Assembly (NCBI RefSeq): GCF_010686765.1
Contig: NZ_JAAGWF010000004.1
Coordinates: 98,725 to 162,724 of the forward strand
Length of the DNA stretch: 64,000 nucleotides
Reading direction: 5' to 3'
DNA from: Geodermatophilus sabuli
GTDB lineage: Bacteria > Actinomycetota > Actinomycetes > Mycobacteriales > Geodermatophilaceae
Made by a program: the position numbers and the translations under genes. The notes beneath the pieces were generated by a model, which was not told where the DNA came from, did not search any database, and saw nothing but the letters and a program-made list of their open reading frames with translations. Of the stretch, positions 60,703 to 64,000 are shown piece after piece; the stretch's first letter is position 1; every line of letters starts with the position of its first letter.

Positions 60703-61214
60703 ATGGCCGGCCCGCGGGCGCGGGTCGTCGCCGTGGGCGCAGGACTGGCCGGTCTCCGGACGGGACACGGCCTCCGACGTGCCGGTTCCGACCCCGATGT
60801 CCTCCTCGGGGGTGACGCGCCACACCCGCCCCACTACCGCCCGCCGCTGTCCACGCCACTGCTCCTCGGCGGCTGGGGCCCCCGACCGGGCCCTCCTGAC
60901 CACGCCGGCCACGCTCGCCGAACAGGCGATCACCTGCGCACGGTCGCGCGACGACGGCACGAGCCACTGCCGTGGCCGCGGACCGACCACGACGCGATCC
61001 CGTGCACCATCTCGACGGAGTACCGCGCCGGGGTCCCGGTCGAGGTCGTTCACGGTCCGGTCGCCGCGCGCGAGTTCGTGGCCGCGGACTGCCGAGACGC
61101 GCGGGTGACCGGCGGGCTGATGGTCGGCACGCCGCGACTGTCGCCGAGCTGACGGCGGCGCTGCGAGCGGGGGCGGGGATCGGAGAGCCGACCCGCGACC
61201 CGGCTGAACCGTGA
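60703..61214 (+). pseudogene. Degraded ferredoxin-NAD(P)H reductase gene
   Basis: Starts like a P450-system reductase: ARVVAVGAGLAGLRTGHGLRRAG (FAD-binding) and HYRPPLSTPLLLGG. The frame then changes: APDRALLTTPATLAEQAI is read in another frame, VPVEVVHGPVAAREFVAAD returns to the first, and VAELTAALRAGAGIGEP ends in a third segment. The NAD-binding middle (about 200+ residues of a usual ~400) is deleted. At least three frameshifts and one large deletion: non-functional. Confidence 0.85.
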
Positions 61215-61230
61215 GGTCGTTCCGCAAGCT

Positions 61231-61238
61231 GGAATTCC
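61231..61238. promoter_or_regulatory. GGAATTCC palindrome, site 4
   Basis: In the promoter gap between the reductase pseudogene and the ABC permease (start 61351). Suggests the transporter belongs to the same regulon. Confidence 0.5.
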
Positions 61239-61350
61239 CTCCGCCTCTGTTCCCCAGCAGCGCGTCTCTCGTTACGTTCCTCACACCCGCTCGACGTGAT
61301 CGGGGCCACACCGCAGACGCTGATGCAGGGCCGACGCCTCAGGGGGTCCC

Positions 61351-63240
61351 ATGCCAGCCGCCGGTTCCCAGGCGGGCCGATCGAACCGGCCTCACTCGGC
61401 CGGGGCGCTCCGACACCTGACCGCGGGCGGTCCCCGACGCGTCCTGTCGCTGGTGGCGCTGACCGTGCTGACGCTCGCGATCGCGGTGCTGTTCGTCTAC
61501 CCCACCGTCATGGTGGTCGTCGGGGCCTTCCGGACGTCGTCCCCCGGCTTCCCGGGCGAGTGGTCGACCCAGGCATTCGTCGACGCCTACACCTCCGGCG
61601 AGACCTACGAGCTGCTCTGGAACTCGGCGGCGTACGCGCTGGCGACCACCACGCTGTCCCTGACCCTCGCGGTCTTCTTCGCGTGGATGGTCACCCAGAC
61701 CAACACCCCAGGTCGCCGGTTCGTGACGCCGTTGATGATCGCGCTCATCACGCTGCCGTTCCTCTTCTTCGGCATCAGCTGGGCGATGCTCGGCAACGAG
61801 CGCGTCGGGCTGCTCAACCAGCTCATCCGGATGGTGCTCCCCTACGAGGAGGGACCGATCAACATCCGGTCGTGGGGCGGGATCATCAGCGTCAGCACGC
61901 TGAAGATCACGGCCATCAACTACATGCTGATCCTGGGCGTCTTCCGGACCCTGGACCCGGCGCTGCGTGAGGCCTCGCTGATCGCGGGGGTCAGCCGCCG
62001 TCGCACGTTCTTCCGGATCGAGCTACCGATCCTCGCGCCCGTCCTGCTGGCGCTGGCCCTGATGGGCTTCGTGCGCGGACTGGAGTCCTTCGACGTCCCT
62101 CTGCTGCTCGGGGGGCCGGCCGGGATCCAGGTGTTCTCGACGCAGATCTACGACTACCTGACGACCAGCTTCCCGCCCTCGTACGCACAGGCCAGCGCCC
62201 TCGCCGTCCTGGTCATGGTGATCATGCTCGTGCTGGTGCTGCTCATGTGGCGGTTCATCGGCAAGCGGGAGTTCACCACCGTCGGCGGCAAGGGCCAGCG
62301 GATCGAACTGGTCGACCTCGGCGCCTGGAAGTTCCTGTGCACCGCGGCGATCGTCCTGTACGCCCTCGTGGCGCTGGCCTTCCCGCTGATCCAGCTGGTG
62401 CTCGGCTCGCTCCAGCCCGAGTTCGGTGTCCTGTCGGCCTCGCTGACCCTCGAGCACTACCGGGCGATCTTCGACTCCGCGATCGTGGTGTCCGCACTGC
62501 AGAACACGGCGTTCATCGTGGTGGTCGGGGGTTTCCTCGCCGTGCTGCTCGCGGTCGTGGTCGCCTACATCGTCCAGCGCTCGGCATCGAAGTTCCGGTG
62601 GTTCCTGGAGGGAGCCACGTGGCTCCCCTGGGGCCTGCCGGGCATCGTCCTGGCACTGGGCATGCTCTGGGCCTACCTCTCGGTCCCCTTCCTCCGTGGG
62701 CTGTTCGCGACCACGTGGATCGTGATGCTCGGTCTCATCGTGGTGGCCACGCCGATCGCCGTCCGCCTGGCCAACGCCGCGATCGCGCAGGTGCACCGGC
62801 AGCTGGAGGAGGCCGCCCGCATCCACGGGGCGTCCCAGGCGCGGGCGGCCGTGGGCATCGTGCTCCGGCTGATCCTGCCGAGCCTGCTCGCGGGCTGGCT
62901 GATCGTCGGCGTGATCATGGCCGGTGACCTGGCGATCCCGGTCATGCTCTCCGGTCCCGAGAGCCAGACCGTCCCCGTCGTCCTGCTGCAGCTGCTCGAC
63001 TCGGGCCAGTCCTCGCAGGCCGCGGCCGTCTTCTGCGTGATGCTCGCGGCGATGGCGCTGGTCCTGGCGCTGGGTGCCCTCCTCCGCGCCGTCGGGTCCC
63101 GCGTGATCGCCGGTGGCGCCCCGAAGCCGCCCGCCGCACCGGCTGCCGAGAGCGGCGACGCGCCGGTCCCGGCGCGGGTGCTCGAGCCGGAACTGACTCC
63201 GGTCCTGGTCCCCACCCGCCCGTCCACCGGAGGAGAGTGA
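61351..63240 (+). CDS. ABC transporter permease, two fused halves (iron/polyamine-type)
   Basis: A 629-residue protein with twelve predicted spans in two binding-protein-dependent permease halves. EAA loops: REASLIAGVSRRRTFFRIELP and EEAARIHGASQARAAVGIVL. A Pro-rich cytoplasmic tail ends the protein. The family imports iron(III), spermidine, thiamine or small organic anions; substrate unknown, but the neighbourhood suggests an aromatic or carboxylic acid. ATG start; ATPase gene begins 2 bp after its stop. Confidence 0.92.
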   Translation: MPAAGSQAGRSNRPHSAGALRHLTAGGPRRVLSLVALTVLTLAIAVLFVYPTVMVVVGAFRTSSPGFPGEWSTQAFVDAYTSGETYELLWNSAAYALATTTLSLTLAVFFAWMVTQTNTPGRRFVTPLMIALITLPFLFFGISWAMLGNERVGLLNQLIRMVLPYEEGPINIRSWGGIISVSTLKITAINYMLILGVFRTLDPALREASLIAGVSRRRTFFRIELPILAPVLLALALMGFVRGLESFDVPLLLGGPAGIQVFSTQIYDYLTTSFPPSYAQASALAVLVMVIMLVLVLLMWRFIGKREFTTVGGKGQRIELVDLGAWKFLCTAAIVLYALVALAFPLIQLVLGSLQPEFGVLSASLTLEHYRAIFDSAIVVSALQNTAFIVVVGGFLAVLLAVVVAYIVQRSASKFRWFLEGATWLPWGLPGIVLALGMLWAYLSVPFLRGLFATTWIVMLGLIVVATPIAVRLANAAIAQVHRQLEEAARIHGASQARAAVGIVLRLILPSLLAGWLIVGVIMAGDLAIPVMLSGPESQTVPVVLLQLLDSGQSSQAAAVFCVMLAAMALVLALGALLRAVGSRVIAGGAPKPPAAPAAESGDAPVPARVLEPELTPVLVPTRPSTGGE

Positions 63241-63242
63241 CG

Positions 63243-64000
63243 ATGGCGCAGATCGATCTGAAGGGTCTGACCAAGGAGTTCGACGGCGGCGTCCGCGCCG
63301 TGGACGACCTCGACCTGCAGATCGCCGACGGCGAGTTCGTCAGCCTCCTCGGGCCCAGCGGATGCGGGAAGACGACGACGCTGCGCTGCATCGCCGGACT
63401 GGAGCGTCCGACCGCCGGCGAGATCCTGTTCGACGGAGCACCGATCGTGTCGCTCGAGCGGGGGGTCTTCCTCCCGCCGGAGAAGCGGCACATGGGGATG
63501 GTGTTCCAGAGCTACGCGCTCTGGCCGCACATGACCGCCTTCGCCAACGTCGCCTACCCGCTCAACCGCAGCAAGACCGTGGACAAGGGCGAGATCGCCC
63601 CTCGGGTGGAACAGATGCTGGCCACCGTCGGTCTCAGCGACGTGGGCGGCCGCCTGCCGAGCAAGCTCAGCGGCGGGCAGCAGCAGCGGGTGGCGCTGGC
63701 GAGGGCACTGATCAACCGGCCCCGCGTGGTGCTCTTCGACGAGCCGTTCTCCAACCTCGACAGCATCCTCCGGTCCCAGATGCGTCGCGAGGTGCGCAGT
63801 CTCCACGAGCGTCTGGGCACGACGTCGGTCTACGTCACCCACGACCGGACCGAGGCGATGGCGCTGTCCGACCGCGTCGTCGTCATGAAGCTGGGCGTGA
63901 TCCAGCAGATCGGCACCCCTCGGGAGATCTACACCAAGCCCGCCAATCGCTTCGTCGCTGACTTCATCGGTTTCGACAACATCCTCAAGGCGGAAGTGGT
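63243..64000 (+). CDS. ABC transporter ATP-binding protein (3' end cut off)
   Basis: The first 252 residues are visible: MAQIDLKGLTKEFDGG, Walker A GPSGCGKTT, Q-loop VFQSYALWPHMT, signature LSGGQQQRVALARAL, Walker B VVLFDEPFSNLD, H-loop VYVTHDRTEAMAL. CysA/PotA/FbpC-type ATPase; a C-terminal TOBE domain would follow beyond the window. ATG with GGAGGAG upstream, coupled to the permease. No substrate-binding protein gene is visible; it may lie further right. Confidence 0.94.
   Translation, partial: MAQIDLKGLTKEFDGGVRAVDDLDLQIADGEFVSLLGPSGCGKTTTLRCIAGLERPTAGEILFDGAPIVSLERGVFLPPEKRHMGMVFQSYALWPHMTAFANVAYPLNRSKTVDKGEIAPRVEQMLATVGLSDVGGRLPSKLSGGQQQRVALARALINRPRVVLFDEPFSNLDSILRSQMRREVRSLHERLGTTSVYVTHDRTEAMALSDRVVVMKLGVIQQIGTPREIYTKPANRFVADFIGFDNILKAEV

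Noticed and set aside
61351..64000. A complete ABC uptake system with its binding protein
   Set aside because: Only the permease and part of the ATPase are visible; no binding-protein gene lies to the left, and the right side is outside the window.

Overview
The window is very GC-rich (third codon positions almost all G/C), uses many GTG starts, and has dense strings of overlapping genes. Several families point to an actinobacterium, most likely Geodermatophilaceae (Blastococcus, Geodermatophilus or Modestobacter): a DtxR/IdeR iron regulator, a DUF222/HNH nuclease, a mycothiol-dependent isomerase, DUF4192, an ANTAR regulator and a rhodopsin with its retinal-forming oxygenase. The family assignment is inference from gene content. 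No rRNA, tRNA, CRISPR array or transposase was found.

Layout. 1-5.8 kb: cut-off AcuC-like deacetylase, IdeR, an S9 peptidase, DUF4192 and a lipoprotein. 6.0-10.9 kb: a tightly coupled five-gene sugar-transfer cluster (GT4, methyltransferase, terpene-cyclase-like toroid protein, two GT2). 11-14.8 kb: zinc-finger, methyltransferase, YibE/F, STAS, Hsp20 and MerR-type genes. 14.8-18.6 kb: a CsoR-controlled copper operon (csoR, copZ, a His-rich secreted protein, copA). 18.6-26.0 kb: a BlaI/M56 sensor pair divergent from cytochrome bd genes cydA, cydB and a fused cydDC. 26-33 kb: mostly small single genes.

33.1-35.1 kb: a vsr mismatch endonuclease gene has been split by a lower-GC insert of about 1.57 kb carrying a reductase-family gene and an AraC regulator. 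35-38.6 kb: a membrane glycosyltransferase, HNH nuclease and DinB protein. 38.6-44.8 kb: an aldolase-epimerase-GT2 operon next to an iron(III) ABC transporter, with DtxR-type boxes before both. 45.2-47.2 kb: a xanthorhodopsin-like proton pump with Blh, which makes its retinal. 47.3-48.9 kb: a Tat-exported PhoX/DUF839 protein.

49.9-64 kb is an aromatic-degradation island: an IclR regulator, three overlapping gentisate genes, a second IclR regulator, then a monooxygenase, LigB-type ring-cleavage dioxygenase and LigJ-like hydratase. Divergent from these are a P450 and its ferredoxin, followed by the wreck of a ferredoxin reductase and an ABC importer that runs off the end. GGAATTCC palindromes sit in the regulatory gaps of this island and look like shared operators.
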